Shown here: positions 54,233 through 62,975 of the stretch, piece after piece | Layout: the number at the start of each line of letters is the position of its first letter | How positions within the stretch are numbered: position 1 is the first letter of the stretch | Source of the DNA: Selenomonadaceae bacterium | GTDB taxonomy: Bacteria; Bacillota; Negativicutes; Selenomonadales; Selenomonadaceae | DNA: 64,000 bases | Direction of reading: 5' to 3' | NCBI GenBank assembly: GCA_030523645.1 | Contig: JAUNIB010000002.1 | Span: forward strand, 1 to 64,000 | Program-made: the position numbers and the translations under genes | Notes under the pieces: generated by a model | Told to the model about the DNA's origin: nothing | What the model saw: the letters and a program-made list of their open reading frames with translations, nothing else | Databases searched by the model: none

Positions 54233-55435
54233 TTACTTTACAGCTTCAACCTCTGCTGTCAGCTCTCCGTCCGACAGTCTGACCGTGATACCGTCTCCTG
54301 CCTGTACTCCGCTGACACTGCGGAGCAGCTTGCCGTCGGCACCGCTGACTATTCCGTAGCCGCGGCACAGCAGATTCATGGGGTCAAGGAGAGCCAGCCG
54401 CTCACGCTGCAGGACTGTGCGCTGTCTCTTTGCCTCGATAATCCCTTGACTCTTTTCCGCCAACCGCTCCGCCAGCAGCTCCAGCCTCTGACGCTTATCT
54501 GCCAGCAGCAGGGTGGGATTTGAAATCGTCCTGCTCTTTCTCAGCCCCTCAAGCTGAGTCCGTCTGTATCTTATCTTCGTATATGCCGCCTGTCGCAGCC
54601 GGGTTGCCAGCTGCCTCAGCTTCTGTCCCAACTCTGCTGTATCCGGCACCGCCAGCTCCATTGCATTGGATGGCGTTGCCGCCCGCACATCTGCGGCAAA
54701 ATCAGCCAATGTATAGTCCGTCTCATGCCCTACCGCCGAAATAATCGGCACCCGGCAGTTGTATATCGCTCTGGCAACAATCTCCCGGTTGAATTCCCAC
54801 AAATCCTCAACCGAGCCGCCGCCTCGCCCGCAGACTACCACATCTGCGTTATTCTCCCGGCTGAAATAGTCTATAGCCGCGGCAATCTCCGCTGCCGCAC
54901 CCTCACCCTGTACCTTTGCAGGATGAAAAATCAGCTGTACCCGGGGATTTCTGGCCTTTGCCACCCTCACCATATCCTGCAGGGCTGCACCGGTGGCTGA
55001 TGTAATTATCCCGATAGTCTTCGGAAAGGCCGGCAGGGGCTTCTTATGCTCCTGAGCAAAAATCCCCTCCGCTGTCAGCCTCTGCTTCAAAGCCTCCAGC
55101 TCCGCCATTATATCTCCGGTTCCTACCGGCTGGACCTGATTGACCACCAGCTTGTACCTGCCCTGAGGGGCATACAGGTCGAGCCTGCCCAGAGCCAGTA
55201 TCTTGTCTCCGTTCCGCGGCTTATAGCGGAGGCGGCTGACAGAGGATGCCCATACAGCACAGTCAAGGGCTGCTCCGCTGTCCTTCAGGGAGAAATATAT
55301 ATGACCCCGAGGCCCCACATTGGCACCGGATACCTCACCCACTACCGCCACGGTATGACCGGTTATCCGGTCACTTTCCAGCAGCAGCTTTATATAGCGA
55401 GTCAGCTCGGTTACAGTCAATCTTTTTGCATCCAT
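54233..55435 (-). CDS. xseA: Exodeoxyribonuclease VII large subunit
   Basis: 400 residues. N-terminal OB domain (VVGEVSGANVGPRGHIYFSL), catalytic domain with IGIITSATGAALQDMVRVAK, FHPAKVQGEGAAAEIA, VVCGRGGGSVEDLWEFNREI and SAVGHETDYTLADFAADVRA, then coiled coil. Works with XseB to degrade single-stranded DNA. Confidence 0.96.
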   Translation of the reverse strand: MDAKRLTVTELTRYIKLLLESDRITGHTVAVVGEVSGANVGPRGHIYFSLKDSGAALDCAVWASSVSRLRYKPRNGDKILALGRLDLYAPQGRYKLVVNQVQPVGTGDIMAELEALKQRLTAEGIFAQEHKKPLPAFPKTIGIITSATGAALQDMVRVAKARNPRVQLIFHPAKVQGEGAAAEIAAAIDYFSRENNADVVVCGRGGGSVEDLWEFNREIVARAIYNCRVPIISAVGHETDYTLADFAADVRAATPSNAMELAVPDTAELGQKLRQLATRLRQAAYTKIRYRRTQLEGLRKSRTISNPTLLLADKRQRLELLAERLAEKSQGIIEAKRQRTVLQRERLALLDPMNLLCRGYGIVSGADGKLLRSVSGVQAGDGITVRLSDGELTAEVEAVK

Positions 55436-55453
55436 ATATGTACTCTTGGCAAA

Positions 55454-55909
55454 TCAGTCTTTTGCCTCTACAACGCTGGCTAAAACGCCATTTACAAACT
55501 GTCCCGACTTCTCAGTGCCAAAGCCCTTGGCAATCCGGACAGCCTCATCAATAACCGTGGCAACCGGTGCGGCGCTCTCCTCGGGAGCCAGCTTCAGCTC
55601 GAATACTGCCATCCGAAGTACGCTGCGGTCAATCGAAGCCATGCGGTTCAGCTTCCAGTTCTTGGAAACAGCCGCAATAATCTCATCGATTTTTGCCTGA
55701 TTATCAAGAACACCGTTCACCAGAAAGCGGGCAAACTGTAGGTCGGCATCACTCAGCTTGGTCGGCTCTCCGTCCTTGCCGCTGTCAGCCGCCATCATCA
55801 GCGCTGTTTCCCGTACTTCCTCCATGGACATATCATTAGCCAGCGGCTGCCCCATATCAAACTGGAACAGGGCCTGCATTGCCACAATTCTGGCATTTCT
55901 GCGACTCAT
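55454..55909 (-). CDS. nusB: Transcription antitermination factor NusB
   Basis: 151 residues, all helical. MSRRNARIVAMQALFQFDMG, NRMASIDRSVLRMAVFELKL and VIDEAVRIAKGFGTEKSGQF are family signatures. Binds boxA RNA with S10 for rRNA antitermination. Located between DUF2273 and xseA as in many Bacillota. Confidence 0.96.
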   Translation of the reverse strand: MSRRNARIVAMQALFQFDMGQPLANDMSMEEVRETALMMAADSGKDGEPTKLSDADLQFARFLVNGVLDNQAKIDEIIAAVSKNWKLNRMASIDRSVLRMAVFELKLAPEESAAPVATVIDEAVRIAKGFGTEKSGQFVNGVLASVVEAKD

Positions 55910-55934
55910 TCAAAGGTCTCCTTAAAGTATAATT

Positions 55935-56171
55935 TTATCGACGAAGCATTTCGTCCATTCTCTCTATAAAGCTGTCCAGACGGCTCTTGTCCGCCTCCAG
56001 CCAGCGGCCGATGACAAACCCGGCAAAGCCGGTCATCAGCAGGAACAGGGTCGCCCAAAATCCAATCAGCAGAACGAATATGCCGATAAAAATTCCGACT
56101 GAAGTAGTAACAAGTGTTATCGGATGGGCTTCCCAAACGGCTTTAAGCCGTTCCAATATCATTTCCTTCAC
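55935..56171 (-). CDS. DUF2273 small membrane protein
   Basis: 78 residues with two transmembrane helices (LVTTSVGIFIGIFVLLIGFW and ATLFLLMTGFAGFVIGRWLE) and a basic/acidic cytoplasmic tail. DUF2273 proteins accompany amaP and asp23; they probably help anchor Asp23-like proteins. Family call is secure, role inferred. Confidence 0.88.
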   Translation of the reverse strand: MKEMILERLKAVWEAHPITLVTTSVGIFIGIFVLLIGFWATLFLLMTGFAGFVIGRWLEADKSRLDSFIERMDEMLRR

Positions 56172-56183
56172 ACTTTCACCTGC

Positions 56184-56768
56184 TTACACAACCCGCCGCT
56201 TGGCGTTCTTCTGCTCCCTGTTCATCCCGGAGGATACCTCTACGATGTGCATATCAGCCGTCACCTTGTCCAGTCCGGTAATAGCCTTCACCGCTTCCTC
56301 CGCCTTGGCTTTGGCTTCCGCCCCCAGCTCAAGAGCATTTCTGTCAGTACCGCTGCTGATAACCAGACCAACCTTCATGGCTATGGCCGGGTTCTCTCCG
56401 CTTTCGGACGCAGTAATCTCGGCAAAAGCCTCCCTGATTCCGTTTACCTCAGCCGCAGCCTTGCCGGCCACTTCGGTAATAACCGAGGAAGCAATATTGA
56501 CCTTACCGCCTGTTCCACCGCCGATGACTATTTCTCCCTCGTGAGAAATAGTTCTCTGACCGCTGGAAAAGAGCAGGATGAGCATAATGCTCCACACCAG
56601 CCACGCAGCTCCGGCCCCAATAAAGGGCAGGCTGCCGATAAGCGGCTTTACATGAGTCTCCACCATGTACCAGGGGACAAGACCCGAAGCCAATGCCAGA
56701 TAAGCCAGCGAAGCCACAGTCATGCCCGCAGCAAAAATCAGCACTGTCATGCGTTTGAAGAAATTCAC
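56184..56768 (-). CDS. amaP: Alkaline-shock response membrane anchor protein AmaP
   Basis: 194 residues. Two N-terminal transmembrane helices (TVLIFAAGMTVASLAYLALA; FIGAGAAWLVWSIMLILLF) then an Asp23-like cytoplasmic domain (GKVNIASSVITEVAGKAAAE, KVGLVISSGTDRNALELGAE). Anchors Asp23 at the membrane in staphylococci. Follows the asp23-like gene. Confidence 0.88.
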   Translation of the reverse strand: MNFFKRMTVLIFAAGMTVASLAYLALASGLVPWYMVETHVKPLIGSLPFIGAGAAWLVWSIMLILLFSSGQRTISHEGEIVIGGGTGGKVNIASSVITEVAGKAAAEVNGIREAFAEITASESGENPAIAMKVGLVISSGTDRNALELGAEAKAKAEEAVKAITGLDKVTADMHIVEVSSGMNREQKNAKRRVV

Positions 56769-56810
56769 AGCTTACGGCCTCCTCTTCCGGCAAAAATTCA
56801 CAGGTATGCA

Positions 56811-56831
56811 GAGGGGCCGAAAAGGCCCCTC
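56811..56831 (-). other. GC-rich hairpin between asp23 and amaP
   Basis: GAGGGGCC, a five-base loop, GGCCCCTC: an eight-bp perfect stem just after the asp23-like stop codon. There is no T-run, so it is more likely an mRNA stability or processing element than a full terminator; it may raise asp23 over amaP expression. Confidence 0.45.
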
Positions 56832-56850
56832 CGCCTTATATCACCGGTGA

Positions 56851-57246
56851 TTAATGAACCCGCTGGTCATCCTCTTTTTTGTTTTCCAGCTCCGGCATAG
56901 CAACGCCCTGAACATGGACATTGACCTCGACTACAACAAGGCCGGTCATGCTCTCAATAGCGGTCTTGACAGCCTCCTGTACCTTCAGAGCAACATTGGG
57001 GATGCGGACACCATACTTCACGATGACGAACAGGTCAACGGCAGCTTCCTTCTCGCCGACCTCAACCTTAACGCCCTTGGTGAAGCTCTTGTGACCGAGA
57101 ACCTCGGCAATGCCGCCGACGATACCGGCACTCATGCCTGCTACGCCTTCAACCTCGGTGGATGCCATACCGGCAATAATGCTGACTACTTCATCAGCAA
57201 TGCGAATGCTGCCGATACCTTTTTCTTTTGCCATTTCTTCTGCCAT
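56851..57246 (-). CDS. Asp23/Gls24-family envelope stress protein
   Basis: 131 residues. IADEVVSIIAGMASTEVEGV, VDLFVIVKYGVRIPNVALKV and VVVEVNVHVQGVAMP are family features. Abundant cytoplasmic proteins attached to the membrane by AmaP, linked to cell-envelope stress. It heads the asp23-amaP-DUF2273-nusB-xseAB operon. Confidence 0.93.
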   Translation of the reverse strand: MAEEMAKEKGIGSIRIADEVVSIIAGMASTEVEGVAGMSAGIVGGIAEVLGHKSFTKGVKVEVGEKEAAVDLFVIVKYGVRIPNVALKVQEAVKTAIESMTGLVVVEVNVHVQGVAMPELENKKEDDQRVH

Positions 57247-57331
57247 GATTATTCCTCCTTAACTTGAAACACATTCAGAACCGGCCTGTCGGATGCTTCT
57301 CCTCAGACCGACCCGGATAAAAACGACTAAT

Positions 57332-60300
57332 TTATGAGCCAATATCTGCCGCGGTCTTGCCTATCTCCGCTGCATAGATAGGATCATCCTCTATCATCTT
57401 CGCAATGACTCGGACTATATCCGGGTCAAACTGATGACCGCTCTCCTTCAGGAACTCCGCCCTCACATCCGCCATTGACAGAGGATTGCGGTATGCCCTG
57501 TGGGAACGCATGGAATCATAGGAATCGGCTACTGCGATTATGCGGGCAAAGAGCGGGATATTCTGCCCCTTGATACCGTCCGGATAGCCCATGCCGTCAA
57601 ACCGTTCATGGTGCCACCGGGCCGCCTGCGCGAACTCCGGCTCAAGGGTAACTTTCCTCAGCATTTCTTCTCCCAGCAGTACATGCCGCTGAACGATGGA
57701 TTTCTCCTCTTCACTGAGGGCTCCCGACTTGTGCATTATTTCCTTCGGAACTGCGGCCTTGCCGATATCATAGACAAGTCCCAGATAGTATATCTGCTGC
57801 TGTTCTCCTTCCGAACAGCCCAGACGGCTGCCGATTTCCTTCGCCAGTCTGGCTACCCGGAAGGCGTGATCCTTCTGGTACTTATCACCGGCGTCAATCG
57901 TACCGGCCAGAGTCTCTATCACCTGACGGGCCAGATTTTCTGCTGCGTTGCTTCGCTCGCCGAAAATTCTGGCTGCCGACTCTACCCGTTCATTCATATT
58001 AGAGCTGAGATTCGTCAGCTCAATGATGTTCTTCACCCGCTTATAGACTATTTCCTCTACCAGCGGCTTGGAAATGAAATCTCTTGCCCCCAGCTTCAGC
58101 GCCCGCAGCTCCGCGGCAGTATCGCCTGTCGGAGTCAGCAGGACAACCGGTATCTTCCGCCAGGCGGAATCCATCCTCATCTGCTCCATAATGCCGAAAC
58201 CGTCAAGGCTGTCATTGAGAGCCGAGTTCAAAAGGATGAGGTCAGGGGTCTCTCTGTCGATGAAGTCAAAGGCTTCCTTCGCCGTAGTGGCTTCGCCGAT
58301 TCTGTGACTGTCACAGAGTGCATGGCGTGCCGCCTTCCGGCAATCCTCATCGTCATCTACTATGAGGATAAGACTATCCCGATGAATCCCCTTCTCCGGC
58401 TCACCGCTCCCCGGGTCAATCTCCTTGCAGGCAAGGAATGCCCGAATCTTTTCCAGCAGATCCTTATAGACTTCCATAACCGCGGGATGACCGTATTTCA
58501 GGAAGTCAGGATTGTCTTCCTTCGCAGCATTTTCCAAAGCCTTTGCGGCCTCCGAAATGCCGATATGCCCGATGGCCAGGGAAGTATTCTTCAGCGCCGC
58601 CATCTGTATGCGGTAGTTGTCCCAGTCAGCAGCGCCGTAGAATTTCTCAATCTCCGCCGACCTGTCGTTGGCAGCGTATTCTGCCAGCCTTTCCATATAC
58701 AGGCCCACATCTCCCGCACTGTAGTCGATACCGGCTTCCACATCCAGTCCCGGTACCATGCGGCTCAGCGGCCGCAGCTCCTTCGGCACCTTGTCCTGAG
58801 CGATTGTTCTCTCGACATCGGGCAGCCTGAGATTCAGCGGCACCGTCACTTCCCTGCTTAGCGAAGTAATAGCTGACACCGAATCATCCTTGGGGGTATC
58901 TATCATGCTGATTATACCCGCCGGCACCAGCTTCAGTATCATATTCTCCAAATCAATGCCGCGAATGGGCTTTGACAGGTAATCGCTGAAGCCAAGCGCT
59001 ATACATTCCTCGCGGAATCCTGCTACCGAATTGGCGGTGACGATTACCACCGGCACGCCTATATTCCGGTTGCCGACCAGAGTACGCATCCTGCTCATAG
59101 TCTCGATGCCGTTCATTTCCGGCATCATGTGGTCCATGAGAATCAGGTGATATCTCTTTCTCTGAAGCATGCTCAGGCACTCCCTGCCGCTTTGGGCAGT
59201 ATCTACCTGAATCTCCGCCGGCTTCAGGAGCTTCTTTATGTAGGTAAAGTTTGTCGGCATATCGTCAACAAGGAGAATCTTTGCCTGCGGAGCCTTGAAG
59301 CGTTCCTTGTACTTCTCGTTATCCTTCCGGGCCTTATCAAGAATTTTCATTACATCCCCCACCGGCGACCAGTCATGGACACCCTGCGGGATTTCTACGG
59401 TAAAGGTCGAGCCTTTTCCGTATATACTGTCTACCTTGATAATGCCGTGCATCATGTCAAGGAGCTGCTTGACTATGGAGAGACCTATGCCGGAACCCTG
59501 TATATTGCGGTTCCGTTCCTCCTCCAGACGCTGGAAGGAGTCATAGAGCTTCTGTTTATTTTCACTGCTGATTCCGATACCCGTATCCTTTACGGAGAGA
59601 ATCAGCTCTATTTTGTCTTCGTCGATTTTCCGGTAGCCGGCATACAGCTCTACGGAGCCTTCATTCGTATACTTCGCCGCGTTGGTCAGCAGGTTTATAA
59701 GCACCTGCTGTACCCGGGTGCTGTCGCCGTGAAGGCCGGAGGGCAGATGACTGTCGCTCAGCAGCCTGAAGGTCAGCCCCTTCTTCTCCAATTTTGGCGT
59801 TATCATGTTCACCGCATCATGCAGAATTTCTTCCAGATGATAGTCGGTCTCGGCGATTTCCATCTTGCCGGACTCCAGACGAGAGAAGTCCAGAATATCA
59901 TTGATGAGATTAAGGAGGTTCTGACCGGATTCCCGAAGATTAATCGCATACTGCTCAATCTCCTTGTCCTTCGTCTGACGGAGTATCAGCTCGTCCATAC
60001 CGAGGACGGCATTGATAGGGACGCGGATTTCGTGGGACATATTCGCCAGGAAGCGGCTCTTGGCCCGATTGGCGGCCATAGCCTCGGCCCGGGCATTCTC
60101 TGCTTCCTCCTTTGAAGCGTTGAGGCTTTCATTCTGCTCTGCATAGCGCTCCATGGTCTTCTGATACAGACGGGTCTGCCAGCAGAGGACGAAGCCTACC
60201 ACCAGAGACACCATGAAGATGCCCTGCCACACTTCCAGATAGGTTACGGCTCTTGTGTAGTAGTGAGGCACAAGCTCCGGACGGAAATATGCAAATGCCA

Positions 60301-60721
60301 GCAGGCCTGTATAGGCAGCAGCCTCGGCTGCAAACATCAGCTTTCTCTTCCTGCCCTCCAGCAGTCCGTAAGTAAGTATCAGTCCCAGTGCCATCCACAT
60401 AGGCACGCCGCCGGCAATGCCGCCGCCTACTATGAACATAATAGGCACCAGCACCAGTGACAGCACTACCGTCAGGACGAGAGATGCCGCCTCCAGATTT
60501 CCGCCCTCATTCGCCATCCTGGCGGTGAAAAGCAAAAGCACCAGACAGGTAACGGTAATAATATGCCTGGTCATCGGCATATCCGTCAGCAGAGACAGGA
60601 ACAGCGTGATAAGACCGCCGCATATCCCGGCCATCGATGTGAGATTAAAAAGAACCTGCTTTGTCGGCAGCTCCGGGGAAAAATATTTTTCAATCTGCCG
60701 CCTGAATAATCCTTTTTCCAT
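57332..60721 (-). CDS. Membrane hybrid histidine kinase with two REC domains, Hpt-like and HD-GYP-like domains
   Basis: 1129 residues. Six transmembrane helices (20-185), HisKA with H230 in ANMSHEIRVPINAVLG, HATPase with NLLTNAAKYTNEG and VKDTGIGIS, REC1 with intact D530 (LILMDHMMPE) and K in YLSKPI. An Hpt-like domain (about 660-770) has AALKNTS where VHALK is usual, so the His is A708. REC2 has LILLNSALND, N832 for Asp. The HD-GYP-like domain (about 940-1110) has VYDIGK, Y984 replacing the His of HD; HHERFDGMGYPDG is kept. It probably signals through REC1 and may bind rather than cleave c-di-GMP; that last step is inference. Confidence 0.93.
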   Translation of the reverse strand: MEKGLFRRQIEKYFSPELPTKQVLFNLTSMAGICGGLITLFLSLLTDMPMTRHIITVTCLVLLLFTARMANEGGNLEAASLVLTVVLSLVLVPIMFIVGGGIAGGVPMWMALGLILTYGLLEGRKRKLMFAAEAAAYTGLLAFAYFRPELVPHYYTRAVTYLEVWQGIFMVSLVVGFVLCWQTRLYQKTMERYAEQNESLNASKEEAENARAEAMAANRAKSRFLANMSHEIRVPINAVLGMDELILRQTKDKEIEQYAINLRESGQNLLNLINDILDFSRLESGKMEIAETDYHLEEILHDAVNMITPKLEKKGLTFRLLSDSHLPSGLHGDSTRVQQVLINLLTNAAKYTNEGSVELYAGYRKIDEDKIELILSVKDTGIGISSENKQKLYDSFQRLEEERNRNIQGSGIGLSIVKQLLDMMHGIIKVDSIYGKGSTFTVEIPQGVHDWSPVGDVMKILDKARKDNEKYKERFKAPQAKILLVDDMPTNFTYIKKLLKPAEIQVDTAQSGRECLSMLQRKRYHLILMDHMMPEMNGIETMSRMRTLVGNRNIGVPVVIVTANSVAGFREECIALGFSDYLSKPIRGIDLENMILKLVPAGIISMIDTPKDDSVSAITSLSREVTVPLNLRLPDVERTIAQDKVPKELRPLSRMVPGLDVEAGIDYSAGDVGLYMERLAEYAANDRSAEIEKFYGAADWDNYRIQMAALKNTSLAIGHIGISEAAKALENAAKEDNPDFLKYGHPAVMEVYKDLLEKIRAFLACKEIDPGSGEPEKGIHRDSLILIVDDDEDCRKAARHALCDSHRIGEATTAKEAFDFIDRETPDLILLNSALNDSLDGFGIMEQMRMDSAWRKIPVVLLTPTGDTAAELRALKLGARDFISKPLVEEIVYKRVKNIIELTNLSSNMNERVESAARIFGERSNAAENLARQVIETLAGTIDAGDKYQKDHAFRVARLAKEIGSRLGCSEGEQQQIYYLGLVYDIGKAAVPKEIMHKSGALSEEEKSIVQRHVLLGEEMLRKVTLEPEFAQAARWHHERFDGMGYPDGIKGQNIPLFARIIAVADSYDSMRSHRAYRNPLSMADVRAEFLKESGHQFDPDIVRVIAKMIEDDPIYAAEIGKTAADIGS

Positions 60722-60867
60722 TGTTTCCTTACCGTATTAATCCCATAATGCACTCGCCGTAATGCTGTGGTGAGGAACATTTATTCGTTGTTATACAGAG
60801 ACTTATCCCATGATAAAAGTGACAACTATTCAGCGTTATTATAGCACGCTAGCCCGTTCAACCGCAA

Positions 60868-60906
60868 CAAAAAAGGAAGCAGTTTATGCATTCTGCTTCC
60901 TTTTTT
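60868..60906. terminator. Terminator of the MBL-DUF3006-amidase-GerMN operon
   Basis: AAAAAAGGAAGCAG and CTGCTTCCTTTTTT form a 14-bp stem with a 10-base loop and A/T runs on both sides. It ends the minus-strand operon above it. Confidence 0.92.
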
Positions 60907-60920
60907 GCATATTTTTTCTA

Positions 60921-61511
60921 TCAGAAGTCCTTAAATCTTTCCATTGGCTCCGTAAGGTCAAGATGACCGGAAAGGCTTTCCACTTCCTTACCCTCGACAA
61001 GTATCTTTACCTTCTTTATCTCCGGGTTTCCGGTGAGCGTATTCACCAGTGACGCGGCCAGCATCAGCTCGCCGGTAGACCCGCCGCGGAAGTTCTCGGT
61101 CAGTTCCTTGGAGAAGTCCACCTTCGCCAGCTTGTCCTTTACTGTAACGCCCAGCAGCTTAACACCTTTGGGGAAGGCTCTGCTCATTCCCGCTGCCCGC
61201 TCCTTTTCTCCGGGGCCCTGCAGCAGCAGACCGACCATCTCTCTGGCCGGAGCCTCGCCCTTTATCTTCAGCTTCACCGGCAGCAGCTTCTCCCCCATGT
61301 TGTCGGGGAAGTACACAGTTACCTCCTGCTGAGTTTCCGGCTTATTCTTTTCCTTCTTCACCGCAGTTCCGCTGCCGACACCGGCAGACTTATCCTGTGC
61401 CTTCTTTGTATCGTCACAGCCTGTCAGCACCAGAGAAAGCATCAGGACAAAGACAAGTACCAGACAACTCTTCAGATGCTGCTTCATTGAACAGCCCATC
61501 ACCTTTTTCAT
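60921..61511 (-). CDS. GerMN-domain lipoprotein
   Basis: 196 residues. Signal peptide with lipobox VLTGCDDTK, a polar Lys-rich linker, then one GerMN domain (VTVYFPDNMGEKLLPVKLKI, GLLLQGPGEKERAAGM, RAFPKGVKLLGVTVKDKLAK, GSTGELMLAASLVNTLTGNP). The family occurs in GerM and YcgB-like spore/cell-wall proteins. The first ATG overlaps the amidase stop as ATGA; two later ATGs (61499, 61487) are also possible. Its place after the amidase suggests a cell-wall role. Confidence 0.85.
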   Translation of the reverse strand: MKKVMGCSMKQHLKSCLVLVFVLMLSLVLTGCDDTKKAQDKSAGVGSGTAVKKEKNKPETQQEVTVYFPDNMGEKLLPVKLKIKGEAPAREMVGLLLQGPGEKERAAGMSRAFPKGVKLLGVTVKDKLAKVDFSKELTENFRGGSTGELMLAASLVNTLTGNPEIKKVKILVEGKEVESLSGHLDLTEPMERFKDF

Positions 61512-62704
61512 TTCCGGCTACGCTCCTCTTTTGCACTGCTGCGGGCAGCTTCCTTTTCCTTGCGGCGCTTGTCCCGGCGCTGTCTGGGAGACAGCTTGGA
61601 ATCATCCTCAAAGACCCGGCTGCTGCTCTTGTAACCACGGAGAAATTCTGCCAGTCCCTCAGCCAGTCCTACAGCCATATCCTGCTGAAAACCGTCCGAA
61701 CAGAGCAGCAGTTCCTCCTTGTAATTGGTGATAAATGCCAGCTCCACCAATGCAGAAGGCACCGGTGAATGCTTGATTACATAGAAATTTGCTTCCCTTA
61801 CGCCCCGGTCATAGCGGCCGCCCCGGCGAAGCATTCCTGCCTGAAGGGCGCTGCCCAGCCGGTAGTCTTCCTGGAATTTGCCGTAGACGAATGTTCCGGT
61901 ACCGTTTGATTTTGGATTCGTGAAAGCATCGCAGTGGATACTCAGGAACACATCCGCGCCCTTAGTCCGCCGTGCCACATCTACTCTGGCATCCAGCTCC
62001 TGACGGTCGGTTGCGTTCGGCCCGTATACATCCCGGTCATCCTCTCTGGTCATGACCACCTTCGCCCCCGAATCCCGGAGGATATTCTTCAGCGCATTGG
62101 ACACATACAGGGTGACAGCCTTTTCCTTTGCCCCGCTGGGGCCTGATGCGCCGTTGTCCACTCCGCCGTGACCCGGATCAATAACAATCGTCCTTCCCTT
62201 CAGTCCGCCGAAGTCCACATCACGGCCATAGCTTCCCCGCCGCGGAATTTCCAATATAAGCCTTGACGGCTTCTTCGTCAATTTTTCCGCCTTGGCATAG
62301 TAGATTTTGTAGCCCTGCTTCTTTACCTCACCGGCGAAGTTGACGGTTACAAGAACCTTGCCGCTCTTTTTATCGTCGAAAGTAATATCGCCGGCGTAGC
62401 GACCGTCGAGCTGCTGCTCACGCTCCACCTTGCCCAGCTTCGTTTTTTTGAAAATGAGCTGCAGCTGTTTAGGATTTTTCTTCACAGCCTTCCGGGTGAA
62501 CTGGATTTCCGGAGTGGAAACTCCGAATTCCAGCCGGTAAATTTCCGCTCCGGTCTTTGGCTCCGTTAGAATTTCTTCGTTAAAGTAAGTTATTTCACTC
62601 TGGTGACTCGCTGCCTCCGCATTGCCGGACACCATCAGCAGCATACCGGCAAGGCACAGCACGGCCATATAAATAAAACTCTTTATATATTTCAAAACCT
62701 GCAA
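61508..62704 (-). CDS. N-acetylmuramoyl-L-alanine amidase
   Basis: 398 residues. N-terminal signal sequence/anchor (FIYMAVLCLAGMLLMVSG), an AMIN-like beta domain (about 35-160), then Amidase_3: zinc ligands in VIDPGHGGVDNGASG, Glu in AKEKAVTLYVSNALK, His in VFLSIHCDAFTNP, catalytic Glu in SALVELAFITN. The C-terminus is a highly basic tail (RQRRDKRRKEKEAARSS). Cuts the stem peptide from peptidoglycan; role in daughter-cell separation inferred. Confidence 0.93.
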   Translation of the reverse strand: MQVLKYIKSFIYMAVLCLAGMLLMVSGNAEAASHQSEITYFNEEILTEPKTGAEIYRLEFGVSTPEIQFTRKAVKKNPKQLQLIFKKTKLGKVEREQQLDGRYAGDITFDDKKSGKVLVTVNFAGEVKKQGYKIYYAKAEKLTKKPSRLILEIPRRGSYGRDVDFGGLKGRTIVIDPGHGGVDNGASGPSGAKEKAVTLYVSNALKNILRDSGAKVVMTREDDRDVYGPNATDRQELDARVDVARRTKGADVFLSIHCDAFTNPKSNGTGTFVYGKFQEDYRLGSALQAGMLRRGGRYDRGVREANFYVIKHSPVPSALVELAFITNYKEELLLCSDGFQQDMAVGLAEGLAEFLRGYKSSSRVFEDDSKLSPRQRRDKRRKEKEAARSSAKEERSRK

Positions 62705-62722
62705 TGTACGTCTTCCAATCTC

Positions 62723-62959
62723 TCAGTCATCGTCACGCCGCAGCTCTGCCAGCAGGGCAGCGGCCTCGTCTCCTGCAGCCTCGGTAGCTGCCTCGTCATA
62801 CTCTACAGTAATATTGAGCCAGTCTCCCTCGTCCAGTCCCTCCGGCAGATATTTCGCAGGGAATACTACAGACTTCTCATCGTCTCCCAGAAGCAGTACT
62901 GCCTTCCTGCCCTCATAGCGGTCGAGGCAGGCAGCCATTTTCACGGTTTCCTTTGCCAT
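62723..62959 (-). CDS. DUF3006-domain protein
   Basis: 78 residues from the ATG of MAKETVKMAACLDRYEG, after GGGGATGG; upstream codons are not family-like. The sequence DRYEGRKAVLLLGDDEKSVV, FPAKYLPEGLDEGDWLN and ITVEYDEAAT fits DUF3006, small proteins regularly encoded next to ComEC-like metallo-beta-lactamase genes, as here (17-base gap). Confidence 0.82.
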   Translation of the reverse strand: MAKETVKMAACLDRYEGRKAVLLLGDDEKSVVFPAKYLPEGLDEGDWLNITVEYDEAATEAAGDEAAALLAELRRDDD

Positions 62960-62975
62960 ATTTCCATCCCCTTTA

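Noticed and set aside
54216-54235. Terminator between xseA and xseB
   Set aside because: The hairpin ACTGC/GCAGT is short and lacks a T-run; xseB must be transcribed with xseA, so at most a weak attenuation or RNA stability element.
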